In this document: piece by piece, positions 9,482 through 18,890 of the stretch
Layout: every line of letters starts with the position of its first letter
Position numbering within the stretch: position 1 is the stretch's first letter
Assembly: GCA_963730305.1 (NCBI GenBank)
Contig: CAVSRB010000006.1
Location: 186,001-250,000, forward strand
Direction: 5' to 3'
DNA: 64,000 bases
From: CAMYMQ01 sp963730305
GTDB taxonomy: Bacteria; Pseudomonadota; Alphaproteobacteria; Bin65
Notes under the pieces: generated by a model
Told to the model about the DNA's origin: nothing
Databases searched by the model: none
Seen by the model: only the letters and a program-made list of their open reading frames with translations
Position numbers and translations under genes: made by a program

Positions 9482-10672
9482 CTAATCAGGCGCGCCGCGC
9501 TTGGCCATATCGCGTCGCGTCTCCGCGACATAAGTGCGGCCCTTCCAGCCGCCGCCCGCGCCGCGCGCGTGCCGCCGGGCCGAATCGACCGTCATCGCGG
9601 TGTAGAGCAGGCCGGCCAGCGGCAGCAGCCAGAAACCGGGGCCGGGCGGGCCGTAGAGCCGGTAGGTCGGCCAGTAGAGCGCCAGCATCAGGATGAGCGT
9701 GGCGCCGCCCAGCGCCGCCGGCAGCGGCGCGAGCAGGACGAGCCCGGCGACCAGCGCCGCGATCGGCAGGATGTAGAGCAGGACCATGCCGAGCACGGTG
9801 CCGAGCAGCGCCAGCGGGCTGTAGCGGAGCTGGGTGTAGGCCGTGCGCGCGACCATCGACCAGATCGGCCCCACTCCATGGTAGGGCCGGACGCTGACCG
9901 TCCGGCGGGTCAACCCGAGCCAGATCGGGCCGCGGGCCTTGAGCCGCTTGGCCAGTGTGCAATCGTCGATCAGCGCGCCGCGGATCGCCTCGATGCCGCC
10001 GGCGGCCCGCAGCGCCGCGCGGCGCACCAGCATGCAGCCGCCCGCCGCCCCGGCGACCCGGCTGCGCCGGTCGTTGACCCGCGGGAACGGGTAGAGCATC
10101 TGGAAGAAGAAGACGAAGGCCGGGATCAGCAGCCGCTCGGCGAAGCTCTCGCAGTGCAGCCGGACCATCAGCGAGACCAGGTCGAGCTTCTCCCGCCGGG
10201 CCTTGGCGACCAGCCGCGACAGGTTGCCGGGGTCGTGGCGGATGTCGGCGTCGGTCAGCAGCAGGAAGTCGGCCTCCGCCGGGGCCGCCTTGATGCCCGT
10301 GTGCACGGCCCACAGCTTGCCCGACCAGCCCGGCGGCAGCGGCGGGGCCGCGACCACGGTCAGCCGGTCGGCGTGGTCCGTCTGGTCGGCCGCGGCCCGC
10401 GCGGCGTCGGCGGTGCCGTCGTCGCTGCCGTCGTCGACCACGATCACCGAGACCGCGCCGCGATAGTCCTGGCGCAACAGGCTGCCGACGCTGTCGGCGA
10501 TCACGGCGGCCTCGTCGCGCGCGGGCACGACCGCGGCGACCGCGGGCAGCGGGCCGTCGGGCGTACCGGCCGGGTCGAGCCACTGGTCGGCGCGCCAGAA
10601 CCGGCCGTTGAACAGGGCGAGATAGAGCCAGGCGGCCAGCGCCAGCCCGGCGGCGAGGGTCAGGGCGAGCAT
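9482..10672 (-). CDS. hpnB: Hopene-associated glycosyltransferase HpnB
   Basis: The 396-residue protein has an N-terminal membrane helix (residues ~1-22), a GT2-type catalytic domain with VVPARDEAAVI, VVDDGSDDGT and LLLTDADIRHD (nucleotide-sugar/metal site), and C-terminal hydrophobic segments (about 290-370). This is the architecture of HpnB, a family 2 glycosyltransferase found almost only in hopanoid clusters; its substrate is not established. It lies between hpnC and hpnD, 7 bases after hpnC. Confidence 0.9.
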   Translation of the reverse strand: MLALTLAAGLALAAWLYLALFNGRFWRADQWLDPAGTPDGPLPAVAAVVPARDEAAVIADSVGSLLRQDYRGAVSVIVVDDGSDDGTADAARAAADQTDHADRLTVVAAPPLPPGWSGKLWAVHTGIKAAPAEADFLLLTDADIRHDPGNLSRLVAKARREKLDLVSLMVRLHCESFAERLLIPAFVFFFQMLYPFPRVNDRRSRVAGAAGGCMLVRRAALRAAGGIEAIRGALIDDCTLAKRLKARGPIWLGLTRRTVSVRPYHGVGPIWSMVARTAYTQLRYSPLALLGTVLGMVLLYILPIAALVAGLVLLAPLPAALGGATLILMLALYWPTYRLYGPPGPGFWLLPLAGLLYTAMTVDSARRHARGAGGGWKGRTYVAETRRDMAKRGAPD

Positions 10673-10679
10673 CCCGCGG

Positions 10680-11606
10680 TCACCGGTAGCCGCCCAGCCA
10701 GTAGCGGAGCACGCCGCGCGCGGCGTAGCCCATCGCCGCGGCCTTGGACAGCTCGACGCGGGTCGCCAGCGGATCGCGTCGCCGCAGCAGCACGCACAGC
10801 CGTTCGGCCAGGCGCAGGATCGCCGCCAACTCCATCGCCAGGCGGCGCGAGCTCAGCCGGCCGGGCAGGGAGCTGGCGGCATCGAGCAGCAGCTCGGTGG
10901 CGTCGAGGCAGCGGTCGAGCACGCCGCGCAGTGCGAGCGTGGCCGCGGGCCGGGCGAGGTCTTCGACCCGGGCGCCGTCCTCGGCCATCCAGTCCTGGGG
11001 CAGGTAGACCCGGTCGAGGGTGCGGTAATCGTCCTGGCAATCCTGCAGGTGGTTGATGACCTGGAGCGCGTTGCACAGCGCGTCCGAGGCCGGATAGCCG
11101 TCGGGCGAGCAACCGTGGAGGTCGAGCAGGAAGCGGCCGACCGGCGCGGCGGAATGGTCGCAATAGTCGATCAGCTCGTCCCAGTCGGCGTAGCGCCCCT
11201 TCACCGCGTCCTGCTTGAAGGCGAGGATCAGGTCGCGGCAGTGGCGGATGATGTCGCCGGTGCCGGCCATGGTCTCGCGCACGCGAATGGCTTTCTCGAA
11301 GGCGGGGTCGTCGGTCGCGCCGGTCAGCGCCCGGTCGAAGCCGTCGAGCCGCTCGACCTTCTCGACCCCGGCGAGGTCGGGATTGTCGGCGATGTCGTCG
11401 ATCGCGCGGGCGAAGGCATAGAAGATCGCCACCTTGGGCCGCAGCGCGCGCGGCAGCAGGAACGAGCCGACCGGGAAGTTCTCGTCGCCCGCGCCCTTGC
11501 CCGACGGCGTCTCGATCGCGTTCGTGGGCGGCGCGGTCGTCGATATGGTCGTGGCCGGTAAGTCCTTCATCGCCGCAGCCTGTTTGCGCATCGCGCCGCG
11601 TGGCAC
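10680..11606 (-). CDS. hpnC: Hydroxysqualene synthase HpnC
   Basis: HpnC converts presqualene diphosphate to hydroxysqualene. The protein has the squalene/phytoene synthase fold with aspartates D70, D71 and D74 (AIDDIADNPD), a second region NHLQDCQDDYR, and the family N-terminal block DENFPVGSFLLP at about residues 41-52. The start is uncertain: a GTG at 11606 gives 308 residues, while ATGs at 11591 and 11570 would drop 5 or 12 poorly conserved residues. It is the first gene of the minus-strand operon hpnC-B-D-E-shc-G; a dispersed repeat starts 12 bases upstream. Confidence 0.92.
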   Translation of the reverse strand: MPRGAMRKQAAAMKDLPATTISTTAPPTNAIETPSGKGAGDENFPVGSFLLPRALRPKVAIFYAFARAIDDIADNPDLAGVEKVERLDGFDRALTGATDDPAFEKAIRVRETMAGTGDIIRHCRDLILAFKQDAVKGRYADWDELIDYCDHSAAPVGRFLLDLHGCSPDGYPASDALCNALQVINHLQDCQDDYRTLDRVYLPQDWMAEDGARVEDLARPAATLALRGVLDRCLDATELLLDAASSLPGRLSSRRLAMELAAILRLAERLCVLLRRRDPLATRVELSKAAAMGYAARGVLRYWLGGYR

Positions 11607-11617
11607 GCCATCACCGC

Positions 11618-11698
11618 CCGTCGTTCCCGCGCAGGCGGGAACCCAGCATCGCTGGTGGCACTCTGGGGGCCCGCCTTCGCGGGGGCGACGGTAAGGGG
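11618..11698. repeat. Dispersed repeat with CCCGCGCAGGCGGG palindromes
   Basis: Inverted copies of a GTTCCCGCGCAGGCGGGAA-like stem (11623-11643 and about 11671-11693) flank a short centre. The same family recurs in the 165-bp array (15975-16650) and at 51057-51086 and 55256-55323. It sits directly upstream of hpnC. Such elements are common intergenic repeats in proteobacterial genomes. Confidence 0.8.
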
Positions 11699-12064
11699 TA
11701 AGCGCGCCATTCCGGTGGAAGCTCTCGGTTGTCTTGGCAGGTCGTGGCCGCCACCCGGATATCAGACCCGTCGTCGCAATGCATTCGCTTCGTCCGTCGC
11801 CGGCCGCTTGTCGTTGATTTCACGGATAAAATTCCAAAATTTTGCCCCATCCGACAATAGCCCACGAAAGCCCGAACGCCGCCCGAAGATAACCGATGAT
11901 GCCCAAAGATAAACTTTGCGGAGTTTTCCGCCTCGGGTAGCGCGCCGCGGTTCGGCGCTTTCGGCCTTGCCGGCGCGCGCCGAACCCAACAAAACACAAC
12001 GGAACTCAACCAGGCTCAGGTGGCGAATGCCCCCGAACACCCCCACGACCCCGAATCGTATCCC
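11699..12064. other. Intergenic region between hpnC and queA
   Basis: No credible gene was seen. The centre (about 11800-11930) is clearly more AT-rich than the surroundings and holds a short hairpin (GCGGA-GTTT-TCCGC). It must hold the divergent promoters for the hpnC operon (minus) and queA operon (plus), but I could not assign -35/-10 boxes with confidence. An open minus-strand frame here has no family features. Confidence 0.5.
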
Positions 12065-13097
12065 GTGAAGACCGCCGACTTCGACTTCGAGCTGCCGCGC
12101 GAGCGGATCGCCGACCGGCCGGCCAAGCCGCGCGATTCGGCGCGGCTGCTGACCGTCGGCGCGCAGCTTGGCGACCACCGCGTCCGCGACCTGCCCGACC
12201 TGCTGCGGCCGGGCGACCTGATGGTGCTCAACGACACACGGGTGATCCCGGCGCGGCTGCGCGGCCGGCGCGGCGAGGCCAAGGTCGAGGTGACCCTGCA
12301 CCGGCGGGCCGGCGACGGGCGCTGGTTCGCCTTCGCCCGGCCGGCCAAGCGGCTGCGGCCGGACGACCGGATCGACTTCGGCGACGGCCTGGCGGCGACG
12401 GTGGCCGAGAAGGGGCCCGAGGGCGAGGTGCTGCTCGACTTCGGGCTGGCCGACACGCCGCTGCTCAACGCCCTGGAACAGACCGGCGAGATGCCGCTGC
12501 CGCCCTACATCCCGCGGCCCGAGGGCGCGCAGGACGCCGACCGCGCCGACTACCAGACCGTCTACGCCGAGCGGCCGGGCGCGGTCGCCGCGCCGACCGC
12601 CGGGCTCCACTTCACCGAAGGCCTGCTCCGGGCGCTGGAGGACGCCGGCGTCGGCCGCGTGTTCCTGACCCTCCACGTCGGCGCCGGCACCTTCCTGCCG
12701 GTCAAGACCGAGCGGATCGAGGACCACCGCATGCATCGCGAATGGGGCGAGATCAGCGCCGCGGCGGCCGAGCGGATCAACGCCGCGCGGGCGGCGGGCG
12801 GGCGCATCGTCGCCGTCGGCACCACCAGCCTGCGCCTGCTGGAGAGCGCCGTCGACGCCGACGGCAGGCTCCATCCGTTCGAGGGCGAGACCGACATCTT
12901 CATCACGCCCGGCTACCGGTTCCGCAGCGCCGACCTGCTGCTGACCAACTTCCACCTGCCGCGCTCGACCCTGTTCATGCTGGTCTGCGCCTTCGCCGGG
13001 CTCGAGCGGATGAAGGCGGCCTATGCCCACGCCGTCGCCGAGGGCTACCGCTTCTACTCCTACGGCGACGCCTGCCTGCTGGAGCGCGCCGGCATGA
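12065..13097 (+). CDS. queA: S-adenosylmethionine:tRNA ribosyltransferase-isomerase QueA
   Basis: QueA adds the epoxycyclopentane ring to preQ1-modified tRNA. Family blocks are clear: TADFDFELPRERIADRPA, LNDTRVIPARLRG, LPPYIPRP, VAAPTAGLHFT, THVGAGTF-type LHVGAGTFLPV and YGDACLLERA at the end. The GTG at 12065 is chosen because the protein then begins VKTADFDFELP like its relatives; an upstream GTG at 12020 would add 15 non-conserved residues. As written, the frame has no stop and runs in frame into tgt. Removing one base near 13091 restores an ERAA-stop overlapping the tgt ATG (ATGA), the arrangement expected for tightly coupled genes. Confidence 0.92.
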
Positions 13098-14225
13098 CCG
13101 GCTTCCGCTTCGAGACGCTCGCCACCGACGGCGCGGCGCGGCGCGGCCGGCTGCACACCGCCCACGGCACCGTCGAGACGCCGGCCTTCATGCCGGTCGG
13201 CACCGCGGCGACGGTCAAGGCGATGACGCCCGACGCGGTGCGGCGACCGGGCGCCGAGATCGTGCTCGGCAACACCTATCACCTGATGCTGCGGCCGGGC
13301 GCGGAGCGGGTCGAGCGGCTGGGCGGGCTGCACCGGTTCATGGACTGGCCCGGGCCGATCCTGACCGATTCCGGCGGCTTCCAGGTGATGTCGCTGGCCG
13401 ACCTGCGCAAGCTGACCGACGACGGCGTGACCTTCCGCTCGCACATCGACGGCAGCGAGCACCACCTGACGCCCGGAGCGCGCCGTCGACATCCAGCGCC
13501 AGCTCGACGCCGACGATCACCATGGTGCTCGACGAATGCACGCCGCTGGCCGATCGAGGAAGCCGAGGCGGCGGCGTCGATGCGCCTGTCGATGCGCTGG
13601 GCCGAGCGCTCCAAGGCCGCCTTCGCCGAGCGGCCGGGCTACGCCCTGTTCGGCATCGTCCAGGGCAGCGTGTTCGCCGACCTGCGGCTGGAATCGGCCG
13701 AGGCGCTGACCGGCATCGGCTTCGACGGCTACGCCATCGGCGGGCTCGCCGTCGGCGAGGGCCAGGGCGCGACCTTCCGCATCCTCGACGTCACCGTGCC
13801 GCGCGCTGCCCGCCGCCGCGCCGCGCTACCTGATGGGCGTCGGCCGGCCCGACGACATCGTCGGCGCCGTGGCGCGCGGCGTCGACATGTTCGACTGCGT
13901 GATGCCGACCCGCTCGGGCCGCACCGGCAAGGCCTTCACCCGGCGCGGCGAGGTCAACATCCGCAACGCCCGCCACGCCGACGATCCGCGGCCCCTCGAA
14001 GAGGCGTGCGGCTGCCCGGCCTGCGGCAAGTTCAGCCGCGCCTATCTGCACCACCTGTTCAAGGCCGAGGAGATCCTGGGGCCGGTGCTGCTGACCTGGC
14101 ACAACCTGCGCCATTACCAGGCGCTGATGGCCGACATCCGCGCCGCGATCGAGGCGGGGACGTTCGCCGACTTCCGGGCCGCCTTCGCCGCCGAGCAGGC
14201 GCTCGGCGACATCGCGCCGCAGTAG
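13094..14225 (+). CDS. tgt: Queuine tRNA-ribosyltransferase (several frameshifts)
   Basis: Tgt exchanges guanine 34 for preQ1/queuine in tRNAs. Recognisable segments in order: RGRLHTAHGTVETPAFMPVGT, GNTYHLMLRPG, TDSGGFQVMSLADLRK, DECT, SMRLSMRWAERSK, GYAIGGLAVGEG, RYLMGVGRPDDIVGAV, FDCVMPTR and the zinc-binding CGCPACGKFSRAYLHHLF. They lie in different frames, joined by surplus bases near 13475, 13515, 13552 and 13802. A local mismatch (DAVRRPGAEI where DAVRATGAEI is usual, near 13245) could be a compensated pair. Every active-site block survives, so sequence error is more likely than a dead gene. Confidence 0.85.
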
Positions 14226-14270
14226 GCCGAAGGCACTGGCCAAGCCGCGGGAAAGGGCTAGGTTTTCGCT

Positions 14271-14736
14271 ATGCCAGAGATCAAGTCCGAGACCCTGACC
14301 CAGCTCGGCCAGCCGGCGCGCATCCCCGCGTCGCCGGACGAGGCCGTGCTCGAATCGGTGGCCAACCCGCAGGCGGGCGAGACCTACCTGGTCCGCTTCA
14401 CCTGCCCGGAATTCACCTGCCTGTGCCCGATCACCGGCCAGCCGGACTTCGCCCACCTGGTCATCGACTACGCTCCCGGCGCGCGCATCGTCGAGAGCAA
14501 GTCGCTCAAGCTCTACCTGTCATCCTTCCGCAACCACGGCGCCTTCCACGAGGACTGCACGGTCTCGATCGGCAAGCGGATCGTCGCCGAGATCGCGCCG
14601 CGAATGGCTGCGCATCGGCGGCTACTGGTACCCGCGCGGCGGCATGCCGATCGACGTGTTCTGGCAGACCGGCGCCCCGCCCGACGGGCTGTGGCTGCCC
14701 GACCAGGGCGTCGCGCCCTACCGCGGCCGGGGATAG
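14271..14736 (+). CDS. queF: NADPH-dependent 7-cyano-7-deazaguanine reductase QueF (frameshifted)
   Basis: QueF reduces preQ0 to preQ1 in the queuosine pathway. The short, type I form is seen: TCPEFTCLCPITGQPDFAH with the catalytic cysteine, ESKSLKLYLSSFRNHGAFHE (QueF motif) and, after a frame change, EWLRIGGYWYPRGGMPID. One surplus base near 14601 breaks the frame; with it removed the product is about 154 residues, the usual size. It lies 45 bases after tgt and 3 bases before queG, so the four queuosine genes form one operon. Confidence 0.9.
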
Positions 14737-14739
14737 CCG

Positions 14740-15906
14740 ATGGCGGCGCCCGCCCTCAAAGCCAGCGCCACGCAACCGGACGCCGCCAGCGATCCGGGGC
14801 GCGACCCCGGCCCCCGGATCCGCGACAAGGCGAAGGCGCTGGGCTTCGACGCGGTGCGCTTCGCCGCCGCCGACCTGCCCGAGGACGTCGCGGACGATCT
14901 CGAGAGTTTCGTCGCGCTGGGCCTGCACGGCGACATGGACTGGCTCGCGACCACCGCCGAGCGGCGCGGCCATCCCCGCGCGCTGTGGCCGGCGGCGCGC
15001 TCGGCGATCCTGGTCGGGGTCAACTACGGCCCGGCCGGCGACCCGCTGGCGCTCACCGGCAAGCCGGAGCGCGGGGCGATCTCGGTCTATGCCCGCAACG
15101 CCGACTATCACGACGTCGTCAAGGCGCGGCTCAAGGCGCTCGGCCGCTGGATGGCCGAGACGTTCGGCGGCGAGCTCAAGGTCTTCGTCGACACCGCCCC
15201 GGTGATGGAGAAGCCGCTGGCGGAGCGTGCCGGCCTCGGCTGGCAGGGCAAGCACACCAACCTGGTCTCGCGCGACTTCGGCTCGTGGCTGTTCCTGGGC
15301 GCGGTGTTCACCACCCTCGACCTCGCCCCCGATCCGCCCGAGAGCGACCATTGCGGCGCGTGCCACGCCTGCCTCGACGTCTGCCCGACCAACGCCTTTC
15401 CCGCGCCCTACCGGCTCGACGCGCGGCGCTGCATCTCCTACCTGACCATCGAGCACAAGGGCCACATCCCGGCCGAGCTGCGTGCGCCGATGGGCAACCG
15501 CATCTACGGCTGCGACGACTGCCTGGCGGTGTGCCCGTGGAACAAGTTCGCGCGCCAGACCCGCGACTACGCCTTCCTGCCCCGGATCGAGCTGAGCGCG
15601 CCGCGGCTCAAGGACCTGGTCGCGCTCGACGACGCCGGCTTCCGCCGGGTCTTCGCCAAGTCCCCGATCAAGCGGATCGGCCGCGACCGCTTCATCCGCA
15701 ACGTGCTGATCGCGATCGGCAATTCCGGGGCGACGGAACTGGCCGACTGCGCCGAGGCGCGGCTGGGCGACGCCTCGCCGCTGGTCCGGGCGATGGCGGT
15801 GTGGGCGCTTTCGCGGCTGGCGGATGCCGACGCCTTCGATCGATTGCGGGCCGTCCACGCCGCGGCCGAACCCGACGCCGCCGTGCGGGCGGAGTGGGCG
15901 GCATAG
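14740..15906 (+). CDS. queG: Epoxyqueuosine reductase QueG
   Basis: QueG is the cobalamin- and Fe-S-dependent enzyme that makes queuosine from epoxyqueuosine in tRNA. The 388-residue protein has C205-x2-C208-x2-C211-x3-C215 (CGACHACLDVCPTN) and a second cluster CDDCLAVCPWNK, the two [4Fe-4S] sites. A HEAT-repeat-like tail (from about residue 295) follows, as in the family. The intact frame contrasts with the broken queF and tgt next to it. A repeat array begins about 70 bases downstream. Confidence 0.95.
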   Translation: MAAPALKASATQPDAASDPGRDPGPRIRDKAKALGFDAVRFAAADLPEDVADDLESFVALGLHGDMDWLATTAERRGHPRALWPAARSAILVGVNYGPAGDPLALTGKPERGAISVYARNADYHDVVKARLKALGRWMAETFGGELKVFVDTAPVMEKPLAERAGLGWQGKHTNLVSRDFGSWLFLGAVFTTLDLAPDPPESDHCGACHACLDVCPTNAFPAPYRLDARRCISYLTIEHKGHIPAELRAPMGNRIYGCDDCLAVCPWNKFARQTRDYAFLPRIELSAPRLKDLVALDDAGFRRVFAKSPIKRIGRDRFIRNVLIAIGNSGATELADCAEARLGDASPLVRAMAVWALSRLADADAFDRLRAVHAAAEPDAAVRAEWAA

Positions 15907-15974
15907 GCGCTCGTCCGGGAGCCTCCTGCCGAATTGGTCAGGAAAAGTAAGGGTGCGGTCACGGGGGCGGGCCA

Positions 15975-16650
15975 GGGTGTCAGGTTCCGTCAGGTTCGCG
16001 CCACCGCCTCCCCCGGATATGTCAGGTTCCGTCATGTCGGGCCGCCCGACCTGAACCGTCATGCCCGCGCAGGCGGGCATCCAGTCCGTTGCCGCCGCTG
16101 GAGTCCCGCCTTCGCGGGAATGACGGGGAGGGCGGGCCTGCATGTCAGGTTTTGTCAGGTTCAGCCAAGGGCCGCCCCCGGATATGTCAGGTTTCGTCAT
16201 GTCGGGCCGTCCGACCCGCACCGTCATGCCCGCGCAGGCGGGCATCCAGTCCGCCGCCACCGCTGGATTCCCGCCTGCGCGGGAATGACGGGGAGGGCGG
16301 GCCTGCATGTCAGGTTTTGTCAGGTCAGCCCTGGCGCCGCCCCCGGATATGTCAGGTTTTGTCATGTCGGGCCGTCCGACCTGCACCGTCATGCCCGCGC
16401 AGGCGGGCATCCAGTCCGCCGCCACCGCTGGATTCCCGCTTCCGCGGGAATGACGGGGAGGGCGGGCCTGCATGTCAGGTTTTGTCAGGTCAGCCCAAGG
16501 GCCGCCCCCGGATATGTCAGGTTTCGTCATGTCGGGCCGTCCGACCTGAACCGTCATGCCCGCGCAGGCGGGCATCCAGTCCGCCGCCACCGCTGGAGTC
16601 CCGCCTGCGCGGGAATGACGGGGAGGGTGGGATGAAATGTCAGGTTCGTG
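15975..16650. repeat. Tandem array of a 165-bp repeat, about 4.3 copies
   Basis: The phrase CCGTCATGCCCGCGCAGG begins at 16056, 16221, 16386 and 16551, an exact 165-base period. Each unit has a palindromic pair (CCCGCGCAGGCGGG... and ...CCCGCCTGCGCGGG) plus several TGTCAGGTT words; a partial unit precedes the first copy at about 15975. The palindromic part is the same dispersed family seen at 11618 and 55256. Because 165 is divisible by three, reading frames stay open through it on both strands, but the translations are merely periodic repeats. I see no gene here. Confidence 0.9.
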
Positions 16651-16841
16651 CCACGAGCCACGGCGCCGCCCCTTGGCATTCAGGAAATAATACCCATATA
16701 GGGTCGGCCGCGCGGCGGTTCAATCGGGCTCGGGTGTGTTAATCTCCCGCGGCACGGGTCCGGGACCGGACCCGAGGCGGCTCCGCCGGCCCCGGCCGCG
16801 CATGGGGTCGGTATCGAGGCAAACGAGGACGGGAACAGACG

Positions 16842-17499
16842 ATGACAGGGCAAGCGGATACGGCCGCGACCACCGGGACGCGGCCGCCGACGGTCGGACG
16901 CGACGCTTGGAACAAGCGCTACGAGGCCAAGGAGTTCATCTGGACGGTCAAGGCCAACCGCTTCCTCGCGGAGGAGGCGGCGGACCTGCCGCCGGGCCGC
17001 GCGCTCGACCTCGCCGCCGGCGAGTGCCGCAACGCCGTGTGGCTGGCGGAACGGGGCTGGACCGTGCGCGCGGTCGACTTCTCCGACGTCGGCCTCGACA
17101 AGGGCCGGCAGCTCGCCGAGGCCCAGGGCGTCGCCGACCGGATCGCGTTCGAGGTGGCGGACCTGCAGCGACTACGAGCCCGAAGCCGGCGGTTACGACC
17201 TGGTCGCCCTGATCTACCTCCAGCTTCCCCAGGACGAGCTGGTGCCGATCTTGCAACGGGCGGCGAAGGCGGTGGCGCCGGGCGGGACGTTGGTGGTGGT
17301 CGCCCACGATTCGGCCAATCTCGAGCACGGCTACGGCGGGCCGCAGCGGGCGGACGTGCTCTATACGGCGGAGCAGGTGGTGGCGGCGCTGGGCGGTGCG
17401 CTGGAGATCGAGAAGGCGGGGCCGGTCGAGCGGCCGGTGGAGACCGACGACGGGGTGAAGGTGGCGATTGATTGTTTGGTGCGGGGGCGGCGGGGGTGA
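16842..17499 (+). CDS. Class I SAM-dependent methyltransferase (frameshifted)
   Basis: The product resembles small TehB/UbiE-like methyltransferases. SAM-binding motif I is RALDLAAGECRNAVWLAERG (about residues 49-68), followed by VRAVDFSDVGLDKG, then after a frame change YDLVALIYLQLP and VAPGGTLVVVAHD. One surplus base near 17166 breaks the frame; with it removed the protein has 218 residues, the normal size. Substrate unknown. It stands alone between the repeat array and the AT-rich island. Confidence 0.8.
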
Positions 17500-17519
17500 C
17501 GGGACGGGCACGATGAGCC

Positions 17520-18890
17520 AGTGACCTGTCCCGCAACGGCTATCCGACGTCATTGCCCCAACCCGCAACGGAAGCGGGCGGCACATATGCGTCCGCCATG
17601 GAACCTGCTGGTGTTACTTGGCAGCCATGCCGATCACCGCACAGGTGAAGGAGCAGGGCAATGGATACCTTTCTTACCTTCTTGCTTTGGACTTCGCCAG
17701 TTTGGGTCATTCTCCTTGTAGCGAACGCCTCTAAGAGAATTCAGACTTGGCAGCTTCGAAAGTGGGTAGAGGCCCAAGTCAGTGCTCCGCCATCTAAGCT
17801 TAACATGCGAGGATACTTAGAGGTTAGCTCGACATTTTTAGCAGAAGCAAGTCGTTACCTAGACGAAATCGAAGCCGCTTATCTTGAGGTGAAACGACAT
17901 CCCGCAAGAAAGGCGGCTGAAAAAGTCAGGGAAATATCTAGCCATAAAAGAGTTATCGAAAAGAAGCTCCATTTGTTGGAGGGAGAACTTTTATATCTTT
18001 CGAATATATTCCCACCTATATTTGAAGCGTGGGAATACTATTTGACTGACGATGAGTTTCTAAATCGTGTCAGCGACACCGACGATATCGATCCAATTAC
18101 CCGATACTTAGATCCCGATGAATACAAAGGGCTCAGCGACTGGCAGAAAAGCGATTTGGCGCTGAGACGATATCTCGATCGGTCACACTCTCAGTTAGAA
18201 ATCGGAAGAATGCACGAAAGATACCTGGGTTACCTCTATGAAAAGGAAGGTTGGGAAGTTCAGTATAGGGGCTTGATCGATGGCTATGAAGACATGGGAC
18301 GAGACCTCATATGCCGCAGAGACAATATGCGTAGAAATCGTTCAAGCAAAGTGCTGGAGTGCAAAAAAGCTAATCCGGGAAAATGTCGTATTCCAACTAT
18401 TCGCGTCTACCGTTCACTACGATCTTGAACACCGAAAGTGTACGGACGAAAATTTGAAGCCAGTCATGGCGATCACGAACGAACTCAGCGATGTAGCTAT
18501 CGCCATAGCATCAAAATTGAATATTGAGGTGCGCAAGATCCCATTATCGAAGTCATATCCGATGATAAAATGTAACATCGGAAGAAATGAAAAGATCTAT
18601 CACCTTCCATTTGATCAGCAGTACGACAGAGTCAAGATTGAGACCGAGAAAGGTGAGTTCTATGTTTCCAGCGCGAAACAAGCTGAAGATCAAGGATTCC
18701 GAAGAGCTTGGAGATGGAGAGGTGATGTTCCAAAGTAGTTCAGAACTATTCTTTGAAACAAGTTATAAACGGTTCGCGCGGCACTTGATAGGAACGGACA
18801 GTTGAACCACTTTGTAATAGTGACCCGCCGTCTCTATCTCAATGGATGATGGAGCAGGTGACATATCCGCGCTTGTCGAAGTCTGATTCG
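17520..18890. other. AT-rich island carrying a single nuclease gene
   Basis: From about 17640 to 18850 the composition drops to roughly 40-45 % G+C against about 70 % on both sides, and codon use changes with it. It holds only the Mrr-like gene; no integrase, transposase, tRNA or clear direct repeats at the edges were seen. The 3' flank (18739-18979) has no gene. Recent acquisition is inferred from composition alone. Confidence 0.7.
17661..18738 (+). CDS. Membrane-anchored Mrr-like restriction endonuclease fold protein (frameshifted)
   Basis: The ATG at 17661 follows a good ribosome-binding site (AAGGAG, 17648). With one surplus base removed near 18330 the protein has 358 residues. Features in order: one N-terminal membrane helix (about 4-23), a charged, probably coiled-coil region (60-125), then a PD-(D/E)xK-like nuclease core with EKEGWEVQYRG, GRDLI (D215) and VEIVQAKCW (Q228-x-K230), then VFQLFASTVHY. 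The C-terminus (YHLPFDQQYDRVK, EAEDQGFRRAWRW) resembles segments seen in other stand-alone nucleases of this kind. A defence role is inferred. Base composition is far more AT-rich than all neighbours, suggesting transfer. Confidence 0.7.

Noticed and set aside
11611..12009. Open frame of 132 codons on the minus strand
   Set aside because: It spans a dispersed repeat and an AT-rich promoter region and has no family features.
12020..12064. Upstream GTG start for queA
   Set aside because: It adds 15 residues not seen in the family and has no clear ribosome-binding site; the GTG at 12065 gives the conserved N-terminus.
13470..13810. Programmed ribosomal frameshifting in tgt
   Set aside because: Four shifts in one gene, no slippery heptamer or fixed structure, and similar single-base insertions in unrelated genes point to sequence error.
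15975..16650. Possible CRISPR array
   Set aside because: The repeat unit is 165 bases with no unique spacers, and no cas genes are present.
15934..16742. Open frames through the 165-bp array on both strands
   Set aside because: The period is divisible by three, so frames stay open by arithmetic. The translated repeats (HARAGGHPV, PACAGMT) are typical of translated intergenic repeats.
17520..18890. Prophage or integrative element around the AT-rich island
   Set aside because: No integrase, transposase, tRNA target or flanking direct repeats were found; only base composition suggests transfer.
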